Shown one piece after another: positions 27,345 through 35,567 of a DNA stretch of 48,127 nt. The stretch is taken from positions 1-48,127 of the forward strand of contig NZ_JADNJQ010000008.1 in assembly GCF_015555045.1 (NCBI RefSeq), given 5' to 3'. Made by a program: the position numbers and the translations under genes. Below the pieces are notes generated by a model. The model did not search any database. It saw only the letters and a program-made list of their open reading frames with translations, and was not told where the DNA came from. This DNA is from Collinsella aerofaciens. Lineage in GTDB: Bacteria > Actinomycetota > Coriobacteriia > Coriobacteriales > Coriobacteriaceae. Numbering within the stretch: position 1 is the first letter of the stretch; each line of letters opens with the position of its first letter.

Positions 27345-28031
27345 ATGACCGTTGATCCTTTGATCCAGTCCCTGAAGGGCAAGCTCGTCGTGAGTGTTCA
27401 GGCGTATATGGGCGAGCCGCTTCGTACGCCCGAGACCATGGCTCAAATGTCTCGCGCCTGCGAGCTTGGCGGCGCCGCCGCTATTCGCTGCCAGGGTCTT
27501 GCCGACATCGCCGCCATTAAGGGCCGCTGTGAGGTCCCCGTCATCGGCTTGTGGAAGGATGGACACGAGGGCGTCTACATCACGCCGACGCTGCGTCATG
27601 CTCGCGCCTGCGTTGCTGCGGGTGCCGACATCGTGGCAATTGATGCCACTGATCGCCCGCGTCCTGATGGCAAGACCGTCGAGGACACCTTCCGTCCGCT
27701 GCACGAGGAGGGTGTGCTCCTGATGGCCGACTGCGCCACCATCGAGGACATTCGCCGTGCGGTTGATATGGGCTTTGACCTGGTATCCACTACGCTTTCT
27801 CATGGTGTCGCCGCCATCGACTGCACCATGGCCGATGGCCCCGATCTGCCGCTCCTGCGTCAGGCGACCGAGGAATTCCCCGGTCTTCCCATCATCTGCG
27901 AGGGCCGCGTGCACACGCCCGAGGAAGCCCGCGCCGCGATTGATGCGGGCGCCTGGGCCGTTGTCGTCGGCACCGCCATCACGCACCCCACGAGTATTAC
28001 AAGTTGGTTCAAGGCTGCGCTTGAGGCGTAA
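27345..28031 (+). CDS. nanE: N-acetylmannosamine-6-phosphate 2-epimerase
   Basis: Converts ManNAc-6-P to GlcNAc-6-P in sialic acid catabolism; cytosolic TIM barrel of 228 residues. Family motifs are clear: LVVSVQAYMGEPL at the start, GGAAAIRCQGLADIAAIK, PVIGLWKDGHEGVYITPTL with the catalytic Lys region, IVAIDATDRPRPDG, ICEGRVHTPEEA and AVVVGTAITHP at the phosphate-binding end. The ATG at 27345 starts just before the conserved N terminus; GAGAAAGG lies 11 nt upstream, a loose spacing. It is the last gene of the operon and ends before a terminator. NagA/NagB, needed to finish the pathway, are not in this window. Confidence 0.93.
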   Translation: MTVDPLIQSLKGKLVVSVQAYMGEPLRTPETMAQMSRACELGGAAAIRCQGLADIAAIKGRCEVPVIGLWKDGHEGVYITPTLRHARACVAAGADIVAIDATDRPRPDGKTVEDTFRPLHEEGVLLMADCATIEDIRRAVDMGFDLVSTTLSHGVAAIDCTMADGPDLPLLRQATEEFPGLPIICEGRVHTPEEARAAIDAGAWAVVVGTAITHPTSITSWFKAALEA

Positions 28032-28082
28032 GACAGGCCTCGTATCCGCTTGGGGCGGTATACTCAATAAAGGCAATTGATC

Positions 28083-28118
28083 GCGCGGGATCCGCTGGCC
28101 GGGTCCCGCGCTTGTTTT
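28083..28118 (+). terminator. Terminator between nanE and rapZ
   Basis: GCGCGGGATCC (28083-28093) pairs with GGGTCCCGCGC (28101-28111), one wobble, 7-nt loop, then TTGTTTT. The T-tract runs straight into the AGGAGG of rapZ (28119-28124). A TATACT at 28059-28064 upstream could be a -10 box, in which case the hairpin would be in the rapZ leader as an attenuator. Confidence 0.75.
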
Positions 28119-28129
28119 AGGAGGCACAC

Positions 28130-29050
28130 ATGCAAAAGGGAGATGCCATGGATGCGGCGGAGCGCTCGGAGCGCATCCCCGATATCGTCATCATCACCGG
28201 AATGTCCGGATCGGGCCGAACGCAGGCCATGCATGTGTTTGAGGACATGGGCTACTTTTGCATCGACAACTTGCCTCCGCGTCTGATCGCCCAGCTTGCC
28301 GAACTCGTCGGCATCAATACGGGCGTGGGCAGGCATCTTGCCGTCACCTGCGACCTGCGCAGCCAGGGTTTGTTCGATGAGCTGCTCGATGCCGTTGCCG
28401 CGCTCGAGGAGCGCGAGATGAGCTGTGACATCGTGTTTCTCGAGGCCTCTGACGAGGTGCTGATCCGTCGTTATAGCGAAAACCGCCGCCGCCACCCCAT
28501 TGCCAAGCCGGGAGAGACTACGGCCGATGCGATTCAGCGCGAGCGCCTGCAGCTGCAGGGCGTGCGCGATCGAGCCGATATGATCATCGACACGAGCCGC
28601 CTGCGCACCTCTGCCCTGCGCAACAAATTGCGCATGGCGTTCTCCGAGCTGTCCGACCAGCAGCTCATGGACGTTCACGTGTTCTCGTTTGGCTTTAAGC
28701 ACGGCATGCCCGTCGAGGCGGACATTATGATCGACGTCCGCTTCCTGCCCAATCCGTTCTACGATCCCGAGATGCGCACCATGACCGGTCTCGATAAGAA
28801 AGTCTCCGACTTTGTTCTGGACCATCCCAAGACCCAGGAGTTCTGGAAGGCCTGGACGCAGCTGCTCGATACGGTCATGCCCGGCTATATCGCGGAGGGC
28901 AAGCCACAGCTTTCTATTGCCATCGGCTGCACGGGCGGTCAACACCGCAGCGTTGCCATCGCCGAGGCCACGGCACGTTATTTAGAAGGTGCCCAGTATC
29001 ACGTGAGTATTTCCCATCGCGACCTGTCGCGCGCCAACACGAAAGCATAG
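28130..29050 (+). CDS. rapZ: RNase adapter / nucleotide-binding protein RapZ (YvcJ family)
   Basis: A 306-residue P-loop protein. In E. coli RapZ senses GlcN6P and controls decay of the small RNA GlmZ; in Gram-positives YvcJ has GTPase activity and the role is less clear. The P-loop reads GMSGSGRT (residues 24-31) with Arg in place of the Walker Lys, as in actinobacterial members. The C-terminal domain has FGFKHGMP, VRFLPNPFY and GCTGGQHRSVA. AGGAGG with a 5-nt spacer supports the ATG at 28130; an internal ATG at 28148 is also possible. whiA follows after 6 nt; the yvcK gene that usually lies between them is absent here. Confidence 0.92.
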   Translation: MQKGDAMDAAERSERIPDIVIITGMSGSGRTQAMHVFEDMGYFCIDNLPPRLIAQLAELVGINTGVGRHLAVTCDLRSQGLFDELLDAVAALEEREMSCDIVFLEASDEVLIRRYSENRRRHPIAKPGETTADAIQRERLQLQGVRDRADMIIDTSRLRTSALRNKLRMAFSELSDQQLMDVHVFSFGFKHGMPVEADIMIDVRFLPNPFYDPEMRTMTGLDKKVSDFVLDHPKTQEFWKAWTQLLDTVMPGYIAEGKPQLSIAIGCTGGQHRSVAIAEATARYLEGAQYHVSISHRDLSRANTKA

Positions 29051-29056
29051 GTCTGC

Positions 29057-29986
29057 ATGTCGTTTACCGCCGAGGTGCGTGACGAGCTCGCGCGCTGCGA
29101 ACCCGAATGTGAATACTGCGATTTGTCGACGCTTGCCGCCCTGACGCGTGTGAGCGGTACACTTTCGCTGGCCGGCTCCGGGCGGTATCGTTTGACGGTC
29201 GCGACCGAGACGGGTGCCGTCGCGCGCACGATGATCACACTGACGCATCGCATCCTTAAGCTCAAAACGGAATTCACCGTTCGTAAATCGGTCTTGCATA
29301 AGGTCCGTAACTATCTCATTACCCTGCCCGATCAGCCCGACCTGGACAAGGCTCTGGTGCTGCTGGGCATTCTCGACCGCAGGGGAGGGCTCGTCGCTGG
29401 TGTTCCCCGGCACATCGTTGCCCGTCCCTGCTGCAGGCTTGCCTACATCCGCGGCGCGCTCATCGCCGGCGGTTTCGTGGCCGATCCACGCGGCGATTTT
29501 CATTTGGAGATTGCGGTGCAGGGCGAGCAGTATGCCCGGGGGCTTTGCGATCTATTGGAGCAGATTGGGGTCCATGCGCGCGTTAACGCGCGGCGCGGAT
29601 CCTTTGCCGTCTACATTAAGAGCGCCGAGGAGATCGAGCAGCTTCTAAAGCTGGTCGGCGCCAAGCGCAGCGTTGCCGAGATCGAGGAAGCGCGCGCGGT
29701 CAAATTGGTTAAGAACGACGTAAACCGTCGCGTGAATGCCGAGCTGGCCAATCAGACCAGAAGTGCGGGTGCCGCCCAGCATCAGCTTGCGTTGATCGAT
29801 GAGCTCGAACAGCGGGGTTTGCGCGACACGCTTCCGGACGCCTTGGCGGTCTTTTGCGACCTGCGCGAGCGCTATCCTGATCTGTCACTGCGCGATCTGG
29901 GGGAGATGGCTGACCCTCCCTTGTCGAAGTCGGCCCTCTACCATCGAGTTTTGAGGCTTGAAAAGCTCATTGAAGCAAACAGGTAG
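29057..29986 (+). CDS. whiA: DNA-binding protein WhiA
   Basis: A 309-residue regulator made of a degenerate LAGLIDADG endonuclease-like domain (residues about 1-215, with RPCCRLAYIRGALIAGGFV) and a C-terminal helix-turn-helix (RDLGEMADPPLSKSALYHRVLRLEKL). In Streptomyces it controls sporulation septation; in other Gram-positive bacteria it affects cell division and chromosome segregation. The N terminus SFTAEVRDELARCEP is typical of the family. There is only a weak binding site in the 6-nt gap after rapZ, so translation is probably coupled. No clear T-tract terminator follows. Confidence 0.95.
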   Translation: MSFTAEVRDELARCEPECEYCDLSTLAALTRVSGTLSLAGSGRYRLTVATETGAVARTMITLTHRILKLKTEFTVRKSVLHKVRNYLITLPDQPDLDKALVLLGILDRRGGLVAGVPRHIVARPCCRLAYIRGALIAGGFVADPRGDFHLEIAVQGEQYARGLCDLLEQIGVHARVNARRGSFAVYIKSAEEIEQLLKLVGAKRSVAEIEEARAVKLVKNDVNRRVNAELANQTRSAGAAQHQLALIDELEQRGLRDTLPDALAVFCDLRERYPDLSLRDLGEMADPPLSKSALYHRVLRLEKLIEANR

Positions 29987-30031
29987 TTGAGCGAAACTGC
30001 TTATATAGGGATTGAACTGCTGTTTTACTCT

Positions 30032-30045
30032 TTAAAACGTTTTAA
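30032..30045. promoter_or_regulatory. Palindromic operator candidate upstream of gapA
   Basis: TTAAAACGTTTTAA is a perfect 14-bp palindrome with a central CG, the form bound by LacI/CcpA-type regulators. It lies 150 nt upstream of gapA, and a longer imperfect inverted repeat (30053-30093: TTGA/TCAA and AATTTC/GAAATT arms) lies between it and the -10 box. The regulator is unknown. Confidence 0.5.
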
Positions 30046-30077
30046 CGTAAATTTGATTTTCAATTTCGAGCATTCTC

Positions 30078-30107
30078 GTGAAATTCAAGTCAAAAAAAAG
30101 GTATATT
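30078..30107 (+). promoter_or_regulatory. Candidate gapA promoter
   Basis: TATATT at 30102-30107 is a good -10 box; the best -35 at 18 nt is GTGAAA (30078-30083), a weak match. An A8 tract (30092-30099) lies in the spacer. Confidence 0.5.
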
Positions 30108-30179
30108 AGGCGAGTGGTTAGTTTGTGGGCCTCAACGGCGGGCGCTGTAGCTCGCGGGGGCCTTACGAAAGGAGACACA

Positions 30180-31205
30180 ATGGCAGTAAAGGTTGCTATT
30201 AACGGCTTCGGTCGCATCGGTCGTCTGGCTTTCCGTCAGATGTTCGGTCATGAGGGCTCCGAGATCGTCGCTATCAACGACCTCACCTCTCCCGATATGC
30301 TCGCTTACCTGCTGAAGTACGACTCCACGCAGGGCAACTACGCTCGCGATCACGAGGTCGTTGCTGGCGAGGATTCCATCACCGTTGACGGCAAGGAGAT
30401 CAAGATCTACAAGGAGGCCGACGCCAACAACCTGCCTTGGGGCGACCTCGACGTCGACGTCGTTCTCGAGTGCACCGGCTTCTACACCAGCAAGGCTAAG
30501 GCTCAGGCCCACATCAACGCTGGCGCCAAGAAGGTCGTCATCTCCGCTCCGGCCGGCAGCGATCTGCCCACCATCGTGTACAACGTCAACCATGAGACGC
30601 TGACCGCTGAGGACAACATCATCTCCGCTGCTTCCTGCACCACCAACTGCCTCGCCCCGATGGCCAAGGGTCTGAACGACTTCGCTCCCATCGTGTCCGG
30701 CATCATGACCACCATTCACGCCTGGACTGGCGACCAGATGCCGCTCGACGGCCCGCAGCGCAAGGGCAACAAGCGTCGTAGCCGCGCCTGCGCCGTCAAC
30801 ATCGTCCCCAACACCACCGGTGCTGCCAAGGCTATCGGCCTGGTTCTCCCCGAGCTCAACGGTAAGCTCATCGGTGCCGCCCAGCGCGTCCCGACGCCGA
30901 CCGGCTCCATCACCAACCTCTACGCTGTCGTTGACAAGAAGGTCACCGTCGACGAGGTCAACGCTGCTATGAAGGCCTACGCTGCCACCATCTCCGAGAC
31001 CTTCGGTTACAACGAGGACGACATCGTCTCCACCGACATCATCGGCGAGACCCACGGCTCCATCTTCGACGCCACTCAGACCATGTGCTCTGACCTCGGC
31101 AACGGCCAGACCCTCGTTCAGGTCACCTCTTGGTACGACAACGAGAACTCCTACACCTCTCAGATGGTCCGCACCATCAAGTACTTCGAGAAGTTCGTTG
31201 CTTAA
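30180..31205 (+). CDS. gapA: Glyceraldehyde-3-phosphate dehydrogenase, type I
   Basis: Oxidises and phosphorylates glyceraldehyde-3-phosphate with NAD+ in glycolysis; cytosolic. The 341-residue protein has the nucleotide-binding [13 protein letters not shown] at the start, INDLTSPDM (Asp after IN favours NAD over NADP), and the active site [12 protein letters not shown] with Cys153. AAAGGAG with 5-nt spacing supports the ATG at 30180. Codon use is extremely biased to a small set (GCC/GCT, AAG, CTC), as expected for a very highly expressed gene. It is a single-gene unit with its own promoter region and a strong terminator before pgk. Confidence 0.98.
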   Translation: MAVKVAINGFGRIGRLAFRQMFGHEGSEIVAINDLTSPDMLAYLLKYDSTQGNYARDHEVVAGEDSITVDGKEIKIYKEADANNLPWGDLDVDVVLECTGFYTSKAKAQAHINAGAKKVVISAPAGSDLPTIVYNVNHETLTAEDNIISAASCTTNCLAPMAKGLNDFAPIVSGIMTTIHAWTGDQMPLDGPQRKGNKRRSRACAVNIVPNTTGAAKAIGLVLPELNGKLIGAAQRVPTPTGSITNLYAVVDKKVTVDEVNAAMKAYAATISETFGYNEDDIVSTDIIGETHGSIFDATQTMCSDLGNGQTLVQVTSWYDNENSYTSQMVRTIKYFEKFVA

Positions 31206-31242
31206 TTTAGCTTTTAGCGAATAGCTCGTTGAGCGTCTAAAG

Positions 31243-31289
31243 AAGGGCGCGGCCTTATAGGGCTTACACCCTAGGGTCGCGCCCTTTTT
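31243..31289 (+). terminator. Intrinsic terminator after gapA
   Basis: AAGGGCGCG (31243-31251) pairs with CGCGCCCTT (31278-31286), with further pairing TAGGG/CCCTA inside, followed by TTTTT from the stem end onward. Confidence 0.88.
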
Positions 31290-31345
31290 ATAAGAAATCG
31301 TCTGCCGTAATGGGAGGCAGACACGTACGAAAGGTAGAAGCAAAC

Positions 31346-32536
31346 ATGGCCTTTACCAAGAAGACCGTCCGCGACATCGATGTCGACGGCAAGCGCGTTC
31401 TCGTCCGCGTTGACTTTAACGTGCCTATCAAGGATGGCGTCGTTGGCGACACCACCCGTATCAAGGCTGCCCTGCCCACCATCAACTACCTCGTTGAGCA
31501 CAACGCTCGCGTCATCCTCATGAGCCACCTCGGCCGTCCCGAGGGCACCGGCTTCCAGCCCGAGCTGTCCCTCGAGCCCGTCGCCAAGAAGCTCGCTGAG
31601 CTCTCTGGTCTCGACGTTGCCTTTGTCGCCGACACCTACGGCGAGAAGGCTGCCGAGGCTGTCGCCGCCGTCGAGCCGGGCAAGGTTCTCGTTCTCGAGA
31701 ACGTCCGTTTTGACAAGCGTGAGAAGAAGAACGATCCCGAGATCGCCAAGAAGCTCGCTTCCTATGGTGACGTCTTCGTTCTCGATGCCTTCGGTACCGC
31801 TCATCGCGCCCAGGGTTCCGTCGTGGGCCCCGCCGCTTATCTGCCCGCAGTCGCCGGTTTCCTTCTCGAGAAGGAGGTCGACACGCTGACCGGCATCTTC
31901 GCCGAGCCCGAGCGTCCCTTCGTCGCCATCGTCGGTGGTTCCAAGGTTTCCTCCAAGATCGGCGTTCTCGATCACCTCATCGACTCCGCTGACACCCTGA
32001 TCATCGGTGGCGGCATGGCCTACACCTTCTTCCTGGCTCAGGGCCTGTCCGTCGGTCAGTCCCTCAAGGAAGAGGACTGGGTCGAGCGCGCCGGCGAGAT
32101 GCTTAAGAAGGCCGAGGAGAAGGGCGTCAAGATCCTGCTCCCCATCGACAACCGCGTTGCCGATCACTTTGGCGAGGACGCTGTCCCCGAGGTTGTCGCT
32201 TCCGACGCTATCCCCGACGATCGTGAGGGCATGGACATCGGTCCTAAGACCGAGGAACTCTACGCCGAGGCTGTCAAGGGCGCCAAGACCGTGTTCTGGA
32301 ATGGCCCCATGGGCGTCTTCGAGTTCGACAACTTCGCTCACGGCACCCAGGCTATCGCCGAGGCTGTCGCCGAGGCCGATTGCACCTCGATTATCGGCGG
32401 TGGCGACTCCGTCGCAGCTGTCAACAAGTTCAACCTGGCCGACAAGATGAGCTGGATCTCCACCGGTGGTGGCGCTTCCATGGAGCTCGTCGAGGGTAAG
32501 GCCCTGCCCGGAGTGGAGGCGCTTCTCGATGCCTAA
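31346..32536 (+). CDS. pgk: Phosphoglycerate kinase
   Basis: Transfers the acyl phosphate of 1,3-bisphosphoglycerate to ADP, yielding ATP and 3-phosphoglycerate. The 396-residue length is typical. Motifs: RVDFNVPIKDG near the start, ILMSHLGRP in the N-domain substrate cleft, VLENVRFDKREKKN, then IVGGSKVSSKIGVL and WNGPMGVFE in the nucleotide domain, and SIIGGGDSVAAV near the end. The ATG at 31346 follows AAAGGTAGAAG. The 3' end overlaps tpiA by 8 nt; pgk-tpiA-gpmI form an operon. Codon bias is strong, like gapA. Confidence 0.98.
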   Translation: MAFTKKTVRDIDVDGKRVLVRVDFNVPIKDGVVGDTTRIKAALPTINYLVEHNARVILMSHLGRPEGTGFQPELSLEPVAKKLAELSGLDVAFVADTYGEKAAEAVAAVEPGKVLVLENVRFDKREKKNDPEIAKKLASYGDVFVLDAFGTAHRAQGSVVGPAAYLPAVAGFLLEKEVDTLTGIFAEPERPFVAIVGGSKVSSKIGVLDHLIDSADTLIIGGGMAYTFFLAQGLSVGQSLKEEDWVERAGEMLKKAEEKGVKILLPIDNRVADHFGEDAVPEVVASDAIPDDREGMDIGPKTEELYAEAVKGAKTVFWNGPMGVFEFDNFAHGTQAIAEAVAEADCTSIIGGGDSVAAVNKFNLADKMSWISTGGGASMELVEGKALPGVEALLDA

Positions 32537-33296
32537 TCGCACCCTTCTTATCGCTGGTAACTGGAAGATGAACAACGACGTCGCCGAGGCCGCCAAGCTC
32601 GCCGACGAGCTGGCTCAGGCTCTGCCCGAGGTTCCGGCTGGCGTCGAGGTGCTCGTCTGCCCTCCGACCATCGACATCACCATGGTTCATGACCGCATTC
32701 AGGCTGCCCCCATCGCCCTCGGTGCACAGAACGTGTACTGGGAGGCCAAGGGTGCCTTCACCGGTGAGTCCTCTTGCGACATGCTCAAGTCCGCTGGCTG
32801 CACCTACTGCATCATCGGTCACTCTGAGCGTCGCGACTACTTCCACGAGACCGACGAGGATCAGAACATGAAGGCCAAGGCCCTCGTTGCCGCAGGTCTT
32901 GTTCCCGTCTTCTGCTGCGGCGAGTCCCTTGAGGTCCGCGAGGCTGGCACCTATGTCGAGCACGTCGTGAACCAGGTCAAGGCTGGCCTTGCTGGTCTTG
33001 AGATCACCTGCCCCAAGCAGGTCGTCGTGGCCTACGAGCCCATCTGGGCCATCGGCACCGGCAAGACCGCTACCGCCGAGGACGCTCAGGAGGTCTGCGG
33101 CGCTATCCGTGAGACCCTCAAGGAGATGTTCGGCGAGGAGCTCGCTAACGGCATTCGCGTTCTCTATGGTGGCTCTGCCAAGCCCGGTAACATCGCCGAG
33201 CTCGTCGCCAAGCCCGACGTTGACGGCGCCCTCGTGGGCGGCGCTTCGCTCAAGGCTGCCGACTTCGCCTCTATGGTCGTCAAGGCAGGCGAGTAG
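32529..33296 (+). CDS. tpiA: Triosephosphate isomerase
   Basis: Interconverts dihydroxyacetone phosphate and glyceraldehyde-3-phosphate. The 255-residue barrel has IAGNWKMN (catalytic Lys near residue 13), IIGHSERRDYF with electrophile His98, and YEPIWAIGTGKTA with the base Glu170; the phosphate loop YGGSAKPGN lies near the end. The ATG at 32529 overlaps the pgk stop and GGAGG (32516-32520) lies 8 nt upstream within pgk, so translation is coupled. Confidence 0.98.
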   Translation: MPNRTLLIAGNWKMNNDVAEAAKLADELAQALPEVPAGVEVLVCPPTIDITMVHDRIQAAPIALGAQNVYWEAKGAFTGESSCDMLKSAGCTYCIIGHSERRDYFHETDEDQNMKAKALVAAGLVPVFCCGESLEVREAGTYVEHVVNQVKAGLAGLEITCPKQVVVAYEPIWAIGTGKTATAEDAQEVCGAIRETLKEMFGEELANGIRVLYGGSAKPGNIAELVAKPDVDGALVGGASLKAADFASMVVKAGE

Positions 33297-33301
33297 GACA
33301 T

Positions 33302-34855
33302 ATGGCACAACGTCATCTTCCTGCACTCCTGATCATCATGGACGGCTGCGGTCTGGCTCCGTCCGATGGCGAGAACGCCGTCGCCGCTGCCAAGACGCCC
33401 TTCCTTGATAGCCTGTATGAGAAGTACCCCCACACCACGCTCGGCGCTTCGGGCGAGGACGTGGGTCTTCCCGATGGCCAGATGGGCAACTCCGAGGTGG
33501 GTCACCTCAACATCGGTGCCGGCCGCATCGTGTTCCAGGAGCTTTCGCGCATCAACAACGCCATCAAGGACGGCTCCATCGCCAAGAACGAGGTCTTCGT
33601 CAAGGCTATGGACGACGTCAAGGCTGACGGCAAGACTCTTCACCTCATGGGCCTTATGAGCCCTGGCGGTGTTCATTCTCACATGAACCACGTCGAGGCT
33701 CTGGTCAAGATGGCTGCCGAGCACGGTGTCAAGACCGTTCGCGTCCACGCCTTCATGGATGGCCGCGACGTTGACCCGCAGTCCGGCGCTGGCTACATGA
33801 GTGAGTTCTGCGCCTTCCTGGCTAAGATCTCCGAGGAGACCGGTTGCGACGCTCGCGTTGCCACCGTCTCGGGCCGTTATTGGGCCATGGACCGCGACAA
33901 CCGTTGGGAGCGCATCCAGCGTGCCTACAACGTCATGGTCAACGCGTCCGATGCCGATGTCGACCCTGTTGCCGGTATCAAGGCCTACTACGAGAAGGAT
34001 CCGCGCGGCGACGAGTTCGTCGAGCCCTTCGCTGCCCACAACGAGGGCATCCACGAGGGAGACGCGGCCATCTTCTTCAACTTCCGTCCCGACCGCGCTC
34101 GTCAGATGACCCGCGTATTCACGGACAAGGAGTTCGACGGCTTTGAGCGCGAGCAGATCAAGCTTTCGCACTTTGTGACGATGACCGAGTACGATCCGAC
34201 GTTTGACGTCGAGGTCGCCTTCCCCAAGACGTTCCCCGAGAACGTCCTGGCCGACGTTATCGCCGCCAACGGCCTGAAGCAGCTGCACACCGCCGAGACC
34301 GAGAAGTACGCCCACGTGACGTTCTTCCTCAACGGCGGCATCGAGGAGCCCAAGGAGGGCGAGGAGCGCGTGCTCGTCGCTTCCCCCAAGGTCGCTACCT
34401 ACGATCTGCAGCCCGAGATGAGCGCTCCCGAGGTTACCGAGAAGCTTGTCGCCGCCATCAACGAGGATCGCGCTGATTTCTACATCGTGAACTTCGCGAA
34501 CTGCGACATGGTTGGTCACACCGGTGTCTTCGACGCCGCCGTTAAGGCCGTCGAAGCCGTTGACGATGCCCTGTCTAAGGTTGTCCCGGCGATTCTCGCC
34601 AAGGGCGGCTTTGCGCTGATCACCGCCGACCACGGCAACGCCGATCACATGTTTGACGTTGCTTCCGACGGTTCCAAGCATCCGTTTACGGCTCACACCA
34701 CCAACCGCGTTCCGTTCATCATCGTTGATGAGAAGGCCAAGCTCACCGGTATCGAGGACGGCCGTCTTTCCGATATCGCTCCGACCATGCTCACCATGGC
34801 TGGTATTGAGCCTTCCGCCGAGATGACGGGCCGCGTGCTCGCCACCGAGGCCTAA
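33302..34855 (+). CDS. gpmI: 2,3-bisphosphoglycerate-independent phosphoglycerate mutase
   Basis: Interconverts 3- and 2-phosphoglycerate through a phosphoserine intermediate, using Mn ions. The 517-residue alkaline-phosphatase-fold protein has the metal Asp14 in IIMDGCG, the catalytic Ser64 in GNSEVGHLNIGAGR, GGVHSH, HAFMDGRDVDP, FNFRPDRAR and the late metal site TADHGNADHMFD. Length is typical. It starts 5 nt after the tpiA stop with a weak AGGA and closes the operon before a strong terminator. Enolase, the next enzyme, is not in this window. Confidence 0.98.
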   Translation: MAQRHLPALLIIMDGCGLAPSDGENAVAAAKTPFLDSLYEKYPHTTLGASGEDVGLPDGQMGNSEVGHLNIGAGRIVFQELSRINNAIKDGSIAKNEVFVKAMDDVKADGKTLHLMGLMSPGGVHSHMNHVEALVKMAAEHGVKTVRVHAFMDGRDVDPQSGAGYMSEFCAFLAKISEETGCDARVATVSGRYWAMDRDNRWERIQRAYNVMVNASDADVDPVAGIKAYYEKDPRGDEFVEPFAAHNEGIHEGDAAIFFNFRPDRARQMTRVFTDKEFDGFEREQIKLSHFVTMTEYDPTFDVEVAFPKTFPENVLADVIAANGLKQLHTAETEKYAHVTFFLNGGIEEPKEGEERVLVASPKVATYDLQPEMSAPEVTEKLVAAINEDRADFYIVNFANCDMVGHTGVFDAAVKAVEAVDDALSKVVPAILAKGGFALITADHGNADHMFDVASDGSKHPFTAHTTNRVPFIIVDEKAKLTGIEDGRLSDIAPTMLTMAGIEPSAEMTGRVLATEA

Positions 34856-34880
34856 TAGAAAACAAATACCGTTTTCTAGT

Positions 34881-34915
34881 AAGGGGGTTGTCCACAACCG
34901 GACAACCCCCTTTTT
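34881..34915 (+). terminator. Intrinsic terminator after gpmI
   Basis: AAGGGGGTTGTCC (34881-34893) pairs perfectly with GGACAACCCCCTT (34900-34912), loop 6 nt, and Ts continue to 34915. A smaller perfect hairpin, TAGAAAAC (34856-34863) with GTTTTCTA (34871-34878), lies just before it. Confidence 0.93.
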
Positions 34916-35018
34916 GGTATTTCTGCCATTTCCACCCCGTCCTTGAGTGGCAGGTAGGGGAGAGCGGGGGATTGTGGTACAGTACTGTAGTTAAACTGTT
35001 CTATTAAGGAGCTTATCT

Positions 35019-35273
35019 ATGGGTCCGTTCCAGATTCTTCTGTTTGTCGTTTGGGCTGTCTCTGCCGTGGCGCTGACGATTCTCGTCCTGATGCATTCCG
35101 GTAAGGGCACCGGCGTTTCGGATATGATCGCTAGCTCGCTGTATAACTCCAGCTCTGCCACGGGCGTCATGGAGCAGAACCTCGACCGCCTGACCGTCAT
35201 CATGGCTGTCGTGTTTGCCGTGTGCGTCGTGCTGTGCATGTTCTTCTTCCCGCAGGGCATCGTCGGCTACTAA
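35019..35273 (+). CDS. secG: Preprotein translocase subunit SecG
   Basis: Small integral membrane subunit of the SecYEG channel. The 84-residue protein has two hydrophobic helices (about residues 4-24 and 58-76) joined by a glycine/serine-rich loop, with the family segment LVLMHSGKGTGVSDMIAS. AAGGAG and a 7-nt spacer support the ATG at 35019. It is a one-gene unit between the terminators of gpmI and its own; a secG near gap-pgk-tpiA is a common order in Gram-positive bacteria. A TACAGTACTGTA palindrome lies just upstream (about 34978-34989). Confidence 0.88.
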   Translation: MGPFQILLFVVWAVSAVALTILVLMHSGKGTGVSDMIASSLYNSSSATGVMEQNLDRLTVIMAVVFAVCVVLCMFFFPQGIVGY

Positions 35274-35294
35274 GCACGAGCCGCATAAATATTC

Positions 35295-35326
35295 AAAAAG
35301 GGTCCCGTAAGTGCGGGACCCTTTTT
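35295..35326 (+). terminator. Intrinsic terminator after secG
   Basis: AAAAAGGGTCCCG (35295-35307) pairs with CGGGACCCTTTTT (35314-35326), loop 6 nt. The A-run on the left makes it symmetric, so it could work on both strands. Confidence 0.93.
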
Positions 35327-35567
35327 GTTTACATATTTGTAACAGAGTCAAAATATCCCCACATACTTCGCCCAACTAAAGAAATTCTCGACCGTTAACC
35401 GGAATTAGCCCCAAATTGTGTATAAAATGCGCTACTGTATTGCAAAACGTTGGTCCGTTGTGCATAACCAGCCATAGCAGCGGGCGGCGTTTTGATGGTT
35501 CGGATCGGATTGTTTCGACATGTGTCCGACTGAACATTTCTTTGTCCTATCTCATAAGGAGGATGGC
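35327..35567 (+). promoter_or_regulatory. Leader/promoter region of oppABCDF
   Basis: About 240 nt without a gene. TATAAA (35421-35426) could be a -10 box, but no -35 is convincing. CAAAACGTTG (35443-35452) resembles the palindromic AAAACGTT seen upstream of gapA and the first transporter operon. No riboswitch fold was recognised. Confidence 0.35.
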
